Source of the DNA: Rotaria socialis
Lineage: Eukaryota; Rotifera; Eurotatoria; Philodinida; Philodinidae
DNA length: 64,000 nt
Direction: 5' to 3'
NCBI GenBank assembly: GCA_905331475.1
Contig: CAJNYU010002097.1
Span: 1 to 64,000 of the forward strand
Part shown: one piece after another, positions 45,490-56,866 of the stretch
How the letters are laid out: each line of letters starts with the position of its first letter
Numbering within the stretch: position 1 is the stretch's first letter
The notes under the pieces: generated by a model
What the model saw: only the letters and a program-made list of their open reading frames with translations
Told to the model about the DNA's origin: nothing
Databases searched by the model: none
Translations under genes and position numbers: made by a program

Positions 45490-47302
45490 ATGAGTAGCAA
45501 TCAAGTTTCAAATGAAATGGTTGATACAAATAATGATAGCAAGATATCGTCAATGAACAAAAATATTAAGTTCTTATTTTATGCACTTGGTATTGGCATA
45601 TTTTTCACAGTCACCACTGTTGCTCTATCTGCAGCTACATTAGGTACTGTTATTAAGAACTTCAAAGACACACCAACATCGAAACCATCGCTCGGTTCTA
45701 AATATGCTGAGTCAATTGAAATCTCAGATGTGATGATGCATCTTAAAGAACTACAGAATGTAGCAACTAATGCAGATGGTAATCGAGCTGTTAGTACGTT
45801 GGGTTTTAATCAAACACTTGATTATATCACTAGTTATTTGTCGACGCAAACAGACTTCAAAGTTGCACGAAGTTATTTCTATTTAAGAAAATTTATTATT
45901 GGTGCAAATCCAGTCCTACTAACATCGATCAATGGTGTTGAAACGAATCGAACATTTTCGTCGAATCTTTCAGCATCAGAATTTTACTTTATGCAATATA
46001 CAAGATCGGCTAATTTCAATAGCTTTGTTCTAATAAGTCCTATTCCAAATCTGGGCTGTTCTAGTGCTGATTGGCTTGCGGCAAGTCCTGCACCTGCTGG
46101 GCAAGTTGCATTAGTGAAACGAGGCGAATGTACTTTTGCAGAGAAGGCAGCGCTAGCATCACAATACAACGCTGCTGCTCTTCTTATCTACAATGATGGT
46201 GAAGCACCAGATCGTTTTGCACCCGTTTTTATCAACCTAGGGCAGAGTAATGAGTTACCAGCGTTGTCTCTTTCCTATAATCTCGGTAAGCAACTAGCTG
46301 ATGCTGCTCAAAATCCATCTAATAATGTCGGTGTTCGTATTATTATCCAAATGGCTGATGAATCATCGTATCCCGTTGGTAATATTTGTGCTGATACGCC
46401 AACAGGTGATGTAACTCAAACTATTGTTATTGGTAGTCATAGTGATAGTGTTCCAGCTGGTCCAGGAATCAATGATAACGGTAAGTTACAATATTTCGAA
46501 ATTCTAATAATTTGTTTTCGATATTTTAGGCAGTGGCAGTGCAGCAAATCTCGGTTTAGCCGTTGCACTTGCACGACTTTTTAAAACATCAACCTATGCA
46601 AAATATAAATATCGAGTTCGATTCTGTTGGTGGGGCGCAGAAGAGATCGGTCTTCTTGGTTCAGATTATCATGTTAAACAAGCTAAAATTTCTACTGTGG
46701 TTGGTGAACGTTTGAGTGACTATTTAGTTAATCTTAACTATGATATGCTAGGCTCACCGAATTATATTTTTGGTATTTATGATGGTAAAACAGCAAACAG
46801 TGACACACCAGTTACCGCCCTTCCTGGTAGTAACAAAATGACTGCTTTGTATCGTCAATGGTTTGATGAACAGAAATTACCATGGAATTATACTGATTTC
46901 AGCGGTCGAAGCGATTACGGTCCATTTTTAGCTGAAGGAATCGTGGCTGGCGGATTGTTCTCTGGCGCAGATGGTACGAAAACGCTGGATGAACGAAATT
47001 ATTATGATCAAATGCTTGGTCAAGGCATGGGTGGGATTGCTGGCGCTATTCACGATCCATGTTATCATCGACAATGTGACTCGATTCAAAACATCAATGT
47101 ATTTGCATATGAAAAGATGGTACAAGCTGCTGCTTATGTTTTAGAACAACTAGCTCGTCAAGATGATTTGAAGACATGGCTTTATCCTGCTGCTCAAATT
47201 GCAAAATTGAATGATCAGCAAAAACAACAACAACAACAACAACAACGACGTAAACAAAACTACAATTCAATGAATGAATATTTTGGATACCCATACTATT
47301 AA
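45490..47302 (+). CDS. Membrane-anchored M28 metallopeptidase with PA domain, copy 2
   Basis: Exons 45490-46480 and 46530-47302 give 587 residues. The signal anchor (about residues 27-55) ends ALSAATLGTVIKN, clearly related to the FALAAATLGTLNKR anchor of the three small proteins upstream. The PA domain (about 130-290) contains GQVALVKRGECTFAEKA. Predicted zinc ligands and catalytic residues are H317, D329, E368/E369, D402 and H510, all within conserved contexts. The C-terminus has a poly-Gln run (about residues 578) and ends NEYFGYPYY, like copy 1. The family includes secreted aminopeptidases and glutamate carboxypeptidase-like enzymes; the anchor and PA domain suggest an ectopeptidase acting on peptides at the cell surface. 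Exon 1 is diverged from copy 1 but exon 2 is nearly identical. Confidence 0.88.
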
Positions 47303-47644
47303 TTACTTCTCTTTTTTGTTTCTTTATAATCGAATTGCTGAATGTGCCACAATAAAAATAGACTAAATAAAATGATACAGCAAAATATGGCTTCATAGCT
47401 ACAGTTCAAGCTGTGATTAGGTCAATAGAACAAGTTTGGCACGTTCGCTCTCCATTTTCACATCTACACCTTATTTCAGCAAATTCATCTCTCCAAAATG
47501 ATTTCCAGAAAAACTGCTGAAGGTTATTTTTTGTAAAATTATTCTCTGCACATTTCTCAGCATTGCATTTTAATCAAAGTAAAACATTGGTATGCTATTC
47601 AAGAATTTTATTCAACAAAAAAAAACTAAAAGAATAATATTTAT

Positions 47645-48060
47645 GTGCTAGTCATATACATCAAACCAAGTGTGATCGCAACCAGAAAAAAAAAACAAAT
47701 ATCGGATTAAATTCGTAAAACTAGATGCGAATAAACTAAATTCTTTTTTCATTGTCAGTACCTCATGTGTTAAATTCATTGTTCTTCTACGACAGTTAAG
47801 ATACTTACCTATAGCCCCAAGAATATTATCATAAGCATTCAAAGAGTTTTGGCGTTCTGGAATTTTATCATACATATTCAAACAACCAGCCTACCGAAGA
47901 AATGCTTACAAAAAAAAATATTATGCTTAATTTAATATCACTTACCCAATAACTTTCACTTTCAAGCCATGTGTGTAAATTTTGATCGATGAAATTATTA
48001 GTCACATAGTTCATTCATATCATGACGAAAAAAAATCATCTTTCTTCCTTTTTTATTACC
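47645..48060 (-). pseudogene. Truncated inverted copy of the Bcl-2-family gene
   Basis: On the minus strand the last part of the Bcl-2-like gene at 50626-51345 is repeated: NFIDQN and WLESESYW, a GT-AG intron, then NMYDKIPERQNSLNAYDNIL, a GTAAGT donor, and a tail matching CDHTWFDVYD-frame DNA. The last intron has lost its acceptor AG (TTTTTTAGGAGC in the intact gene, TTTCTGGTTGC here). Exon 1 up to BH1 is deleted. The upstream flank (about 48010-48060) instead matches the region before the intact gene (TCATGATATGAATGAACTA at about 50540), joined at a shared GTGACTA. It is a decayed product of inverted duplication plus deletion. Confidence 0.8.
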
Positions 48061-48724
48061 AATTGATTCATCTGTCTCCTTTGATCTACAGCGCGCCCGA
48101 TCCTTCATTCATGAGCAATCATGTTCATGCCGACCTGAGTATTTATTCAATCTTAGCCGCTAATAGGATTCATCAGTATTTTCGAAAGCCGGAAAAATAT
48201 TTTGATGAGCAAGAGATGCGGAGTTCAGTTTCGAACTATTCCTGTAAAATTTTGTTTTCACTGTTTTAAAGACTGTAAGACTTCTATCTGGAATCTGCGT
48301 GTGTGCATAAGAAAACAAAATTCATTGGTCCGATATGGAACGAATAACAACCAATGACGATTTCGGTTTAGTGTAAATTCTTACTGTTTCCTTTCTAATT
48401 ATCGAGCACATAGTTACATATAGCTATGAATTGTCTAAAGTTTAAAATTCTTTCTGATTTTTCGATACATATTCAATGATTTGTAAGCACAAAATTGAAA
48501 AAAAGATGAATTCAATGAAATAAGCTTTAGTTTCATGATAAATATATTTTCAAGTAATACATAATATTAATAAGTAAAAGTCACATGCAGACACACACAA
48601 ATAATGCAGTACATTAGCAGGCAATTGAAATGCCGCATATATATATATATAGATACAAATTTTCTACAAGAAAATAATTAATATTTACAAGGAAAAGAAT
48701 GCAAATAAATATGTAAGATTCAAT
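48061..48724. other. Intergenic spacer
   Basis: No gene supported; includes a TA microsatellite near 48640-48652. The 95-codon ORF at 47982-48269 overlaps the Bcl-2 relic on the other strand and shows no motif. Confidence 0.5.
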
Positions 48725-48991
48725 TCAAGCAACTGAAACATCATCCGATGTCATTGAGACGGATGCAAGTCGACCAGTACAATACATATGAAGACGGCCA
48801 ATGAGAAAGACAAGGCATAGTGCTACGATCGACAGTGGAAATAGGATCAGAGCACCGAGTAATTGTATTTGTGCCCAAGCTGCTTTGTGAGTCATCATTG
48901 AATGCCAAGCAGTGATCAAGGTGCCATACACACACCAGAAGCCGCACAGTGCACCGAAAACAATCCAGAAATCAGCTAATGTATATGCCAT
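48725..48991 (-). CDS. Small two-TM membrane protein, unassigned
   Basis: 88 residues, single exon, minus strand. Two hydrophobic segments (about residues 8-28, FWIVFGALCGFWCVYGTLI, and 44-66, LGALILFPLSIVALCLVFLI) flank a short polar loop (HSMMTHKAAWAQ). The tail is Ser/Thr-rich (SVSMTSDDVSVA). The first ATG follows a purine-rich leader. No family recognised. The clean hydrophobic pattern and ATG support a real small gene. Confidence 0.55.
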   Translation of the reverse strand: MAYTLADFWIVFGALCGFWCVYGTLITAWHSMMTHKAAWAQIQLLGALILFPLSIVALCLVFLIGRLHMYCTGRLASVSMTSDDVSVA

Positions 48992-50625
48992 ATTGAAAGT
49001 TGATTGTTTTGAGAAGATATTGAGAAAGTGATGAATAGCGAGAGTGTCAACTCATTTATAGAGTCGACGAATTCTCTCAGACAAAGATAGGTTTATATCA
49101 ATTAGTCAGGAAGAATAATAGGCAACGTTGCTCTCTTTGAACGCTAATTGCCGACAAGATAGTGATTGTTTTTTATCTTCTCTTCGAAAGAAGGTTATCG
49201 ACAATTCAAGGTCATGAGTTACGCAACATGATGACGTCAAACAATCGAGAATAAAATTTGAACTCGAACTCAATGAAAATGTGCTTGTTCTCATGTCTCT
49301 TGAACAATTGTTGTTTTTTTGTCAAAATTGATCAATGTGAAATTTAATTCTTATGTTTGTTTGAGCGTTTTAAATATACTCTTTTAAGATAAAAATAATT
49401 CGTGGAACCAACACGAATAAACTGTTTAGTTGACATAATCGATTACGATAAAATCTGAAAAAAAAATGAGCATCTTTAGTTATTCTTGCCAGTGACGAGT
49501 CGCTTATATATCCGAAGTCACGCTGCATCAAATCATCAATCAATTATCTTCTTCCGTCTATGTCAGAGAAGGCGGTCAATCAAATCGATGTTATTCGCGA
49601 TAGAATTATCAGTTACGCCAATTTTCCGCGAACATGAAAGAATCATTCCATTTTGATTGCATAGTGAATTTGTGTAGGAATATGTTGTATGTATTCTTTT
49701 CGGTATGGTGGTTCTAATAAAATTGTCCTATCAGAAAAAATACTAAATTGAAAAATAATTAGATTCGTTTTTGCCATTGAATATTTTTGAATAAAATCTG
49801 ATAATTCACAATCTGTAGAGACTTTTTTTTATTCCGATACTTGTATTATCCATTTGTTCAAACTTGTGTGATTATAGGAAAAAAAATCGTACGTTTGTGG
49901 ATTTGCTGCATCCATTAGAAGTCTAACTTATACTGCGAAATACGTTTTTGTATTAAGTTTTTTCATCAGATAAATTAGACGGTGTTTATGAATAGTTCTT
50001 GATAATTGGCCGACGCCTAAAACCGCTATAAGATAATTGTGCTGATTGATTGATTGGCTGTTATTTATTTGTACACCTCGTGACATCTACATAAAATAAC
50101 TCCACTCTTCGGGACGACTTCGGAAGATTTTTTTGATATACTGAGCCTAAAACAGCTATCAACTTTTTTTTTTAAATTATATTTCTTGGTTTGTTAGTTC
50201 GAATTGAGTCATACAGAATAGAATTTATATGCATCTTCACTGTATAATAGTTGTTGTTTTAGATATGACATGATGGTTGAATCCTTAAGATGTTAGGCTT
50301 TTATTGCACTGGATTTCAATAATCTCTAGGCAAATTGTGGTTCTAGAAATTTTCAGTGTATCGAAAGTTATTTGATTTCATTGTCGAAGATAATAGATGA
50401 ACTTTTTCATCGATCAACAATCAAGCATATTCGACGGATGAGCTAGAGAGAAGAAGGGAGGTGAATCAATTAACAATCAAGAGAGAAAGCGAGATGATTT
50501 TTTTCTTTCGTCTTGAACGATTGTCTTTGTCATTGACTCGTCATGATATGAATGAACTAGGTGACTATATAATAGTTTGCGTTCTATGCCCTCCTCTGAT
50601 ATCGTCGAAAAGAAAAAATTGAGTA
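48992..50625. other. Intergenic, upstream of the Bcl-2-like gene
   Basis: 1.6 kb, AT-rich, no gene. The segment near 50500-50580 is shared with the flank of the inverted relic at 48000-48060. Confidence 0.5.
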
Positions 50626-51345
50626 ATGCTCTCTAACGATAATCTTGAAACCACTAAATCAGTTGTAACTGATTATTTCATTTGGCGTCTAAAAAGTAAA
50701 CGAGTGACTAATAATCGTTTATTTGACATCGTACACGCAGCTGGTTATGATACTGAAAGAAAATATTCTTCTTCACTATCGTTTTCAAATTGTCATAGTT
50801 CATCATCAATGATAAATGCTGAAGCTATTCATCGTGCGATAGGCAACGAATTATTCAGTGATGGAAAAATTTCATGGGCTAGAATAATCACATTTATTTC
50901 GTTTTCTGCTCTACTCGCTGAAAACATTTTGAAAGAAACACGAGAAGAAGAAAAGGATACAATCATTTCGTCTACGATAGATTGGACAACAAATTTCATC
51001 GATCAAAATTTCCAGACGTGGCTTGAAAGTGAAAGATATTGGGTAAGTGACATTAAATTAAGCATAATATTTGTTGAAAGTATGTTTTTTTATAGGCTGG
51101 TTGTTTGAATATGTATAAAATTCCAGAACGCCAAAATTCTTTGTATGCTTATGGTAATTTTCTTCGAGCTATAGGTAAGTACTTTAACTGTCGTAGAAGA
51201 ACAATGAATTTAAGACTTGAGGTACTTACAATGAAAAAAAAATATGCAGCTTATTCGCATCTAGTTTTACGAATTTAATCCGATATTTGTTTTTTCTTTT
51301 TTAGGAGCGATCACACTTGGTTTGATGTGTATGATAAGCACATAA
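50626..51345 (+). CDS. Bcl-2 family apoptosis regulator
   Basis: Three exons, 50626-51042, 51096-51174 and 51305-51345, give 178 residues. BH1 is clear: NELFSDGKISWARIITFISF (about residues 74-93), matching the family NELFxDGxxxWGRIVAFF. BH2 spans the first intron: WLESERYW|AGCLNMY (132-146), and the intron position within BH2 after the W codon is the classical conserved one of Bcl-2 genes. A BH4-like amphipathic start (VVTDYFIWRLKSK) precedes. A canonical BH3 (LxxxGD) is not obvious; MINAEAIHRAIGNEL at 62-76 is the likely equivalent. The short hydrophobic C-terminus (AITLGLMCMIST) could anchor it in membranes, although it is shorter than usual. Without BH3 data, pro- or anti-apoptotic role cannot be decided. 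Confidence 0.87.
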
Positions 51346-53438
51346 ATGTTATTTTTTAAAAAATTTTTCTGGTAATTCTATATTGTATTTTTCTTTTGAA
51401 TAAAATCCTTGCATCACATACTCATGTTTGACTTTGACTCAGATTTAAGGTTGGTGAAGAGATCATATTTTTCGATATTTTGTTAAAGATGAAGGATGAC
51501 GGCAGCTACTTGCCACTGATAGAAACATCGAATCACTGAATATCGTTGCTAATATTTATACATATATAAAAATGACTTTCTTAAGAATATCTGTGTAAAG
51601 GAGAAGAAGATTCATAGCTAACTGTTTGACAGTTATTTTTTTGTCATGAAAAGAAATAGGTGTTCAATTTTGTTACAATGCAAGGGTTTAGTTTTTCATT
51701 TTCGAATTAGATTTTCATGTGAGGTCAAATGCCGTGATTAATTAAGATTCGTGCTAAACATGTTCAATCGTTGCTACAAATAATGGAAAGTTGAAAGTAA
51801 TGAACTAGAAAAGATGTCTATTTTTTTTGAAATACGATATTTTTCTAAAGAAGTGATACGTATAGAGGAAAACTGTCTGATCGTAGAAAGTTTCCATCAT
51901 GTGGAAAAATGTTAATGAGCATTAAATATTATAATTACTATTGGTATAGTCTACATTTAATCAAACGAAGAAAATTTTTATCATTAATGCTAATGTTTTT
52001 TTGTTTCATTTAAAATTCATGATTTCAGCAAACTTTTTATTATCAGCAAAAAGAAAAATTTTCTTCGTATTTTCTTTGAAAATGATCGAAAATATCTTAA
52101 CTTAAGTTTTTTGAACCTCATTCGTTATAGTGAGATCAGAATGAAGCATTTTATATTGCACTAATATGAATTTATGATGAAAGAGACTTCGATCAAAAGA
52201 ATCTTTCTTTTTCTATCAGATTCGAAACTTTATCTTTTACGTCTCTATATTTGTTATAACTAAAATTGAAATTTCTAAATGCAAAAGAGAATAATTTATG
52301 TATTTTGTTAGATCTTGGATTGCAGTTTATCGAAATATTTGTCACAGGAATTTTATATTAACTACTATACTGTGTATATTTTATTTTAGCCTCGTTGTAC
52401 TGAAGATCACAATAGATTGCGTGCCATCTATAAAAAAAAAGTGATGAATAGATGAAGAAAGAAAAAAAAATCTTGTGAAATAACAAGCAGCGCTTTATTA
52501 TTTAATGGCATGATTCTACTGGGATGTTCTAGAAAAATCTAGGAGAACGAGATTGAATCAAGCAGACTATAAAATAGTAGTAACGATGCACACTGTTTGT
52601 CAGAGGAATATTGTTCTCTTCGAAACATGGTAAGTGATGAAGTATACGCTGTTACCTTACGGTGTCAATATTGATGTTGTTCTTTTTTCTTCCGTTCTTC
52701 TTTTATTATTATTTAACAATTCCATTCAGTTCGTGCGGCAGTACTAAAAAGGAATTTTGTATTCAAGATGTTAAAACAAATATTTGAAAAAATCCCAAGG
52801 ACAACATGTAATTGTTCTTCTTTTCTGAAGCAGTTTCGCGAATCCTATTCTATCATTCTCGTCTATCTCTTACTGATTTCAGTTTTTCTTCTTCACCTTT
52901 ACGCTTTCAGCTCTGTCGATCATTCGTTTCTATCGTCGTAGGCGTGTAAAATGAAACATCGAATAAATCGGTTCGTTGATTAAAAAGTAGCTTGTACTTT
53001 CAGCCGGAAGTTATTGTTGGTACTAGGGTTATTAGTCTATCTTTACTTTATGAAATAAATATAAATAGAATCTTTTTTTAGCCAATAAAAATAAATGAAT
53101 CACGTATAGCCAAAAATAAAGATGGAAGAAAACATAAAGGAAGAAAGAATTTTTACTATCACCGTTAGAAAGACAAATTCTGTAGTTTCCTATCTCTTTT
53201 GTGCGTTACTTGATAATAGTTAAAGATTAAGCTCTCATGCTCAAAGAAAAACAATGCTATATTATCTATTTAATTTTTATTTGATAAATATAATGCATTC
53301 ATTTTTACATATTCTTTATTATAAAGCGAAATAAAAAGAAAGTAAAATTCCTTGATACTACCGTGAGTATATTCAGAATTTTTTTTCATTAACAATTTAA
53401 AGATCGATAGCATGTTGTTTTAGATTTCAAGTGATACT
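51346..53438. other. Intergenic, upstream of the retroelement ORF
   Basis: 2.1 kb, AT-rich, no coding region recognised; may include the 5' untranslated part of the Penelope-like element. Confidence 0.5.
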
Positions 53439-56400
53439 ATGACTTCAAACGTTGATATTCACAAATATGAAGTTCAACGAAAAAAACTTTTGCTTCATAT
53501 TATTAAGTCTAAAAAAAGATTGTTGTTTTTAAAACAATGCAAGTCACTTGATTATATTCCAATGGGTCTTCGCATTAAACAGCATTATCATTTTCCTGGT
53601 TCAAACAATTTGTATAAAGGATTTAATCGAGATGTGCTTGAATCGACTATCACCTCAACAATCGAAAACGTCGAATCTCTTCGAAGTGAACTCGCCAAAA
53701 TCACTTCTGAGCTTGAAAAAATGGATCGATTGCCACCATCTTCATTTAAAGCTACTCGACAATTAGCTACGACTATATCTAGGCGGCATTCTAAAAAGAT
53801 CAATCGATTCTTTTATTCGTCACCAAGTCCAGAATCACCTGAGAATCAATATTGCATGACTTCTATTGAATTACCCAATCAGATGACACCGAAACAACTC
53901 TGTAATAAGCGGGAAGATACTCTTCTGAGGCGTGTGCGTGTACAAGCATCTATTCGATTTTTGGAGGATTGTATTGGCCGACAATTTATTCCAAACTCTA
54001 TTCGTATTAGACGATCTCACAGGTTGATGATCTCAAATCAACTCTATGATAAATTTAATAGAACATTATGCTTAGCGATCATAGATGCAAAAAAAAAGTA
54101 TGCTAATCGTATGAACGATTTTCTTCAAAACATTGATAAAACTCTAAATGACGAAGGCAATCTACTTCGACCATGGTGTACAGATAATTGTAATGGAGTT
54201 AAATACTTGAAAGACAAATTGGACGCAAAATACAAGCAAAAATTATCCAAATTGCCCACTCATAATACCAGTTCAGTAGATGCAGAAAAGTCAAATACGA
54301 TTGAATATAACTCAATTAAACAATCCAATAGTTCAACAACGGATGGAATTGTTCAACAAGATACGTCTGTAAACAACAACAGTTTAACAGGCGCTAATCT
54401 ACCGCCTACTACTACAAATGATGACGAGTCCAGTTCTTCGAATGGTTCTACGTTGCCTCCTCTCGTCTACAACTTTTCTAGCAGAAAACTGGAGAAATCA
54501 GAAATCAGTCTTCTCTTAAAAGGTCTTGGCTTTTCACCTATTGAACCATCGAATCACTTTCAAGTAGCATGTTCTGTTCGCGATTTTACTCGTTCTGTTC
54601 GTCTAGCGATTATACACGAATATTCGGAAAAACCTAAGCCAAAATTCTTTGTTAAGTCACAATTTATACCTACAGTTTGTAAGGATGATAAAGTGGAGGC
54701 TTACCTTAGCGAACTTGAAAAAAAATCGGACGAACATATACCAAAACAATCTACTCAGCGCAATTTGACAAGGGCTGAAAAAAAATCATTAAAAAGTCTT
54801 CGATGTGATTCCAGCATTGTTATGAAATCTGCCGACAAGAGTCAAGCTTTTGTAATAATGGATAAAGGTTATTATTCAGCAAAAGTAAAGGCAATGCTTT
54901 CTGACGACAATTATTATATTTCTGACGGATCAGAATATCATTATCGAGAAACTATTAAAAAAGTGATTAGATTAGCTAAACGATCCAATCTAGATAGAAA
55001 TATAAAGCGTTACATTTATGAATATGATGTACAAACACCATTGTTCTATGCATTACCAAAAATTCACAAGTCGAAGTTAATTGAAAATTTACTCAAAGAA
55101 CAAAATTCATCGACACGTGTATTAGAAATGAATGATCCACCTGATGATTTACCATTTCGTCCTATTGTTGCGTCGACCAACGGGCCAACTCAACAACTCT
55201 CTCGGCTATTGGACGGTTTACTTCGACCATATCTATGCAAAGTTCAAAGTTACATAGAAAGTTATGAAGATTTTCTGGATAAAATATCTTCACACCGAAA
55301 AGTGACTTCGAATACCTTACTGTGCACATTTGACATAAAGGATTTATACACTAACATCGATCATGCATTAACTGTCAAAGCTATTCGTTATTGGATTAAA
55401 AGTGATCCTGCTTTGTTAGAAACAGGTGCAAAAAACGTTTATATGTCTATAGTCGAGTGTAAGAAATTCATCATCGAAGCGTTAGAAATTATTTTGGATA
55501 ATAATATTTTTATGTTTGATGGTACCTATTATAAACAAATTAAAGGTATTGCCATGGGTTCATCAATAGCCCCGACAATAGCTAATTTGACCATTGGCTA
55601 CCTTGAAATAAATCTGTACGAAAACGTGAAAGAAAGGATGGGTGAAGATATACATTCGTATATTAAGGAACACTGGTATCGTTATATTGATGATTGTCAA
55701 CTTCTTTGGCCTTTTGGTAACGAAAACCTTGTTGTTTTTACCAATATATTAAACGAGTTAAATGAAGCAATTAAATTTGTACGTGAAGAGAACACGCAGA
55801 AACTTCCATTTCTTAATATTATGCTTTATATTAAAAATAATCAGCTCGAATTCGATATTTATCACAAGCCAACGCATACATTTGCTTATATAGATTTTCG
55901 TTCAGCTCATCCTCGACATGTTAAACGCATGCTACCATATACTTTAGCATCAATGATAAAAAAAATAGTTACGAACGATGAAAGATATCGCCGTCGTATA
56001 ACTGAAATGCGTAATCATCTAATATCACGGGGTTATCCGTCGCGTCTTATCGATGATGCCATAAACAAAATGAAAAATGAAAATAGCAAAGAAGCACCAA
56101 CCTCACCTTCTATACGTTTCTTAAACTTTCGAGTTGTTTATAATCCGAACAATCCTGATCTATATTCAGATGTATCCACTCAACTGCCGATTGCACTTGG
56201 CGAAAGAGCTAGCACGTTCCGGACACGCAAAGTCAATAAACAGTCAGCCAATTTAAAACGAATCTTAACATCAAATAAATTCTATCACGAATCTCAGCCT
56301 CCTTCAAGCTCTCCAAAGAAGTGTCAGCAACGTGGATGTAAAATGTGCGAACGAATAATTGACACGCCAATCGACGAAAATATTCGATGCAATGCTACAC

Positions 56401-56618
56401 TTGATTGTCATTCTCGGTTTGTTGTTTATGAAAAGAGCTGTAAACACTGTAAAAAGCATTCAATTAATCATATCGACTCGTTATTTAAAGACAAAACGCC
56501 TTGTGATTGTGGTAATGCAAATACTCAATTTTTTCCATTTCATAAAATGAACACAAATAATCCAGTAGATAGGGAAGTATGGTTGAATATGTTTGGTCCT
56601 GGTAAAGTTAGAAAATAA
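53439..56618 (+). CDS. Penelope-like element reverse transcriptase, GIY-YIG domain degenerate or absent
   Basis: Intact ORF of 1,059 residues. The N-terminus holds two copies of the Penelope N-terminal motif (LKQCKSLDYIPMGLRIKQH near 30 and LEDCIGRQFIPNSIRIRRS near 180). A low-complexity linker follows, then a reverse transcriptase: FRPIVAST (about 572), motif A FDIKDLYTNID (D632, D635), motif B AMGSSIAPT (about 704), motif C YRYIDD (D751, D752), motif D LPFLNI and motif E YHKPTHT, then HPRHVKRMLPY. This order is that of Penelope-like elements. The C-terminus keeps the Cys motifs (C962, C967, C970; C1001, C1004; C1022, C1024). Where GIY-YIG nucleases have VYxxxCxxCxxxYIG it reads VYEKSCKHCKKHSINHI, so the nuclease is degenerate. 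Endonuclease-deficient (Athena-type) elements occur at bdelloid telomeres. All catalytic Asp residues are intact, so the RT should be active. Confidence 0.88.
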   Translation: MTSNVDIHKYEVQRKKLLLHIIKSKKRLLFLKQCKSLDYIPMGLRIKQHYHFPGSNNLYKGFNRDVLESTITSTIENVESLRSELAKITSELEKMDRLPPSSFKATRQLATTISRRHSKKINRFFYSSPSPESPENQYCMTSIELPNQMTPKQLCNKREDTLLRRVRVQASIRFLEDCIGRQFIPNSIRIRRSHRLMISNQLYDKFNRTLCLAIIDAKKKYANRMNDFLQNIDKTLNDEGNLLRPWCTDNCNGVKYLKDKLDAKYKQKLSKLPTHNTSSVDAEKSNTIEYNSIKQSNSSTTDGIVQQDTSVNNNSLTGANLPPTTTNDDESSSSNGSTLPPLVYNFSSRKLEKSEISLLLKGLGFSPIEPSNHFQVACSVRDFTRSVRLAIIHEYSEKPKPKFFVKSQFIPTVCKDDKVEAYLSELEKKSDEHIPKQSTQRNLTRAEKKSLKSLRCDSSIVMKSADKSQAFVIMDKGYYSAKVKAMLSDDNYYISDGSEYHYRETIKKVIRLAKRSNLDRNIKRYIYEYDVQTPLFYALPKIHKSKLIENLLKEQNSSTRVLEMNDPPDDLPFRPIVASTNGPTQQLSRLLDGLLRPYLCKVQSYIESYEDFLDKISSHRKVTSNTLLCTFDIKDLYTNIDHALTVKAIRYWIKSDPALLETGAKNVYMSIVECKKFIIEALEIILDNNIFMFDGTYYKQIKGIAMGSSIAPTIANLTIGYLEINLYENVKERMGEDIHSYIKEHWYRYIDDCQLLWPFGNENLVVFTNILNELNEAIKFVREENTQKLPFLNIMLYIKNNQLEFDIYHKPTHTFAYIDFRSAHPRHVKRMLPYTLASMIKKIVTNDERYRRRITEMRNHLISRGYPSRLIDDAINKMKNENSKEAPTSPSIRFLNFRVVYNPNNPDLYSDVSTQLPIALGERASTFRTRKVNKQSANLKRILTSNKFYHESQPPSSSPKKCQQRGCKMCERIIDTPIDENIRCNATLDCHSRFVVYEKSCKHCKKHSINHIDSLFKDKTPCDCGNANTQFFPFHKMNTNNPVDREVWLNMFGPGKVRK

Positions 56619-56670
56619 TTCTTTATATGAAAACTTTAGTCTTTATGTTTGTTTGTTTTAAAATGTTTTT

Positions 56671-56730
56671 ATGCGATCTGATGAAGGTTGTCCTAGGACA
56701 TGACCGAAACGTAAGCTAACATACGTGCAG
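56671..56730 (+). ncRNA. Hammerhead-ribozyme-like motif downstream of the Penelope-like ORF
   Basis: CTGATGA (56678-56684) and GAAAC (56706-56710) enclose a pairable stem (GGT/ACC plus TGTC/GACA, loop CTAG). After GAAA, CGTA can pair with TACG at about 56722-56725 to close stem III. These are the elements of a hammerhead core, and Penelope-like elements are known to carry hammerheads. Two departures weaken it: an extra A after CTGATGA, and a G where the cleavage-site base should be A, C or U. Probably a degenerate copy. Confidence 0.4.
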
Positions 56731-56866
56731 AGATTATTCAATTATAATGTATATTAAATAGTGCGAATAATCCATAAAGGACTTTTGAAATACCACTATT
56801 CAATATTCATTACAAAAACAATACCCATTAGCAAGAGATAGTAGGGATTTTAATTTAGTACATCTG

